Positions 48,527 to 48,602 of a stretch of 48,602 bases of DNA are shown one piece after another. Every line of letters begins with the position of its first letter. Position 1 is the stretch's first letter. A model generated the notes under the pieces. The model searched no databases. It was not told where the DNA came from and saw only the letters and a list, made by a program, of their open reading frames with translations. The DNA lies in NCBI GenBank assembly GCA_964505265.1, contig CAZDGN010000013.1:1-48602 (forward strand), given 5' to 3'. This stretch comes from CAILUF01 sp964505265. Lineage in GTDB: Bacteria > Pseudomonadota > Alphaproteobacteria > Rickettsiales > UBA1997. Both the position numbers and the translations under genes were made by a program.

Positions 48527-48602
48527 GGGGATATAGCGCAGTTGGTAGCGCGTTTGCATGGCATGCAAAAGGTCACGAGTTCGAATCTCGTTATCTCCAC
48601 CA
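48527..48602 (+). tRNA. tRNA-Ala (anticodon GGC)
   Basis: The 76-nt sequence starts GGGGATA and ends TATCTCC-A-CCA, giving a full acceptor stem with one G-U pair and encoded CCA, the last bases of the window. The anticodon arm TTTGC-ATGGCAT-GCAAA carries GGC, which reads GCC/GCU. D-loop AGTTGGTAG and T-loop GTTCGAATC are standard. Confidence 0.96.

Overview
The window is very AT-rich (by eye well under a third G+C) and reads as a chromosomal segment of an alphaproteobacterium, most likely a member of the Rickettsiales or a close relative. The evidence is scattered virB-type secretion genes (virB2, virB3, virB8, virB9) interspersed with housekeeping genes, a PopZ-type C-terminus, a DUF1674/SDHAF4 gene, a DUF3035/BamF-like lipoprotein gene, an NDUFAF5-like methyltransferase beside comF, and folate-dependent trmFO. 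The envelope is complete Gram-negative (lpxB, lptD, uppP, a D,D-carboxypeptidase, an amidase), which argues against Anaplasmataceae. guaA, pgk, asd and maeB suggest more metabolism than Rickettsia keeps. No rRNA is present, so placement is an inference.

Layout. 1-4047 (+): the 3' end of a secreted Cys-rich repeat protein, followed by three paralogous large prepilin-like proteins. 4073-7011 (-): three convergent genes with the architecture of the inner-membrane alignment complex of type IV pili or type II secretion systems (GspL/PilM-PilN-like, PilO/GspM-like, PilP/GspC-like). 7105-10034 (+): acpS-gpsA-guaA. 10053-12048 (-): aspartate aminotransferase and coaX. 12128-15064 (+): virB3, a 32-codon ORF coupled to aspS, aspS, and an unusually large Cys-rich VirB2. 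15065-15483: gene-free, with several dyads. 15484-18277 (-): an NDUFAF5-like methyltransferase, miaB and a coupled unknown gene; comF is divergent from it with overlapping start codons. 18996-23045 (-): maeB, an unknown gene, an SDHAF4-like gene and a metallo-beta-lactamase-fold lipoprotein. 23116-28557: amidase (+), PopZ-like protein (-), der (+), trmFO (-). 28583-33871 (-): lpxB, D,D-carboxypeptidase, a CinA-type protein, virB8, virB9 and a lipoprotein, ending in a clear hairpin terminator. 33948-38461 (+): asd, an M.HaeIII-like cytosine methyltransferase with what looks like a decayed partner, tRNA-Leu, uppP, and a free-standing C-terminal third of DnaE. 38629-44725 (-): lspA, a BamF-like lipoprotein, yajC, secD, lptD, trxA and a truncated glutamine-synthetase-fold protein. 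44813-48602: fmt (+), an interrupted ORF, an alpha/beta hydrolase and a small conserved gene (-), pgk (+) and tRNA-Ala(GGC), whose CCA is the last triplet of the window.

The best candidate for an undescribed system is the first 7 kb: a pilus or pseudopilus-like assembly whose large minor-pilin-like proteins share an RxPCPA signature. One of them carries the same type of Cys-rich module as the neighbouring repeat protein, and all sit beside a GspL/PilO/PilP-like platform. Together with the Cys-rich VirB2 this suggests a disulfide-stabilised surface apparatus. The assignments rest on motif and architecture recognition by eye; no database search was run.
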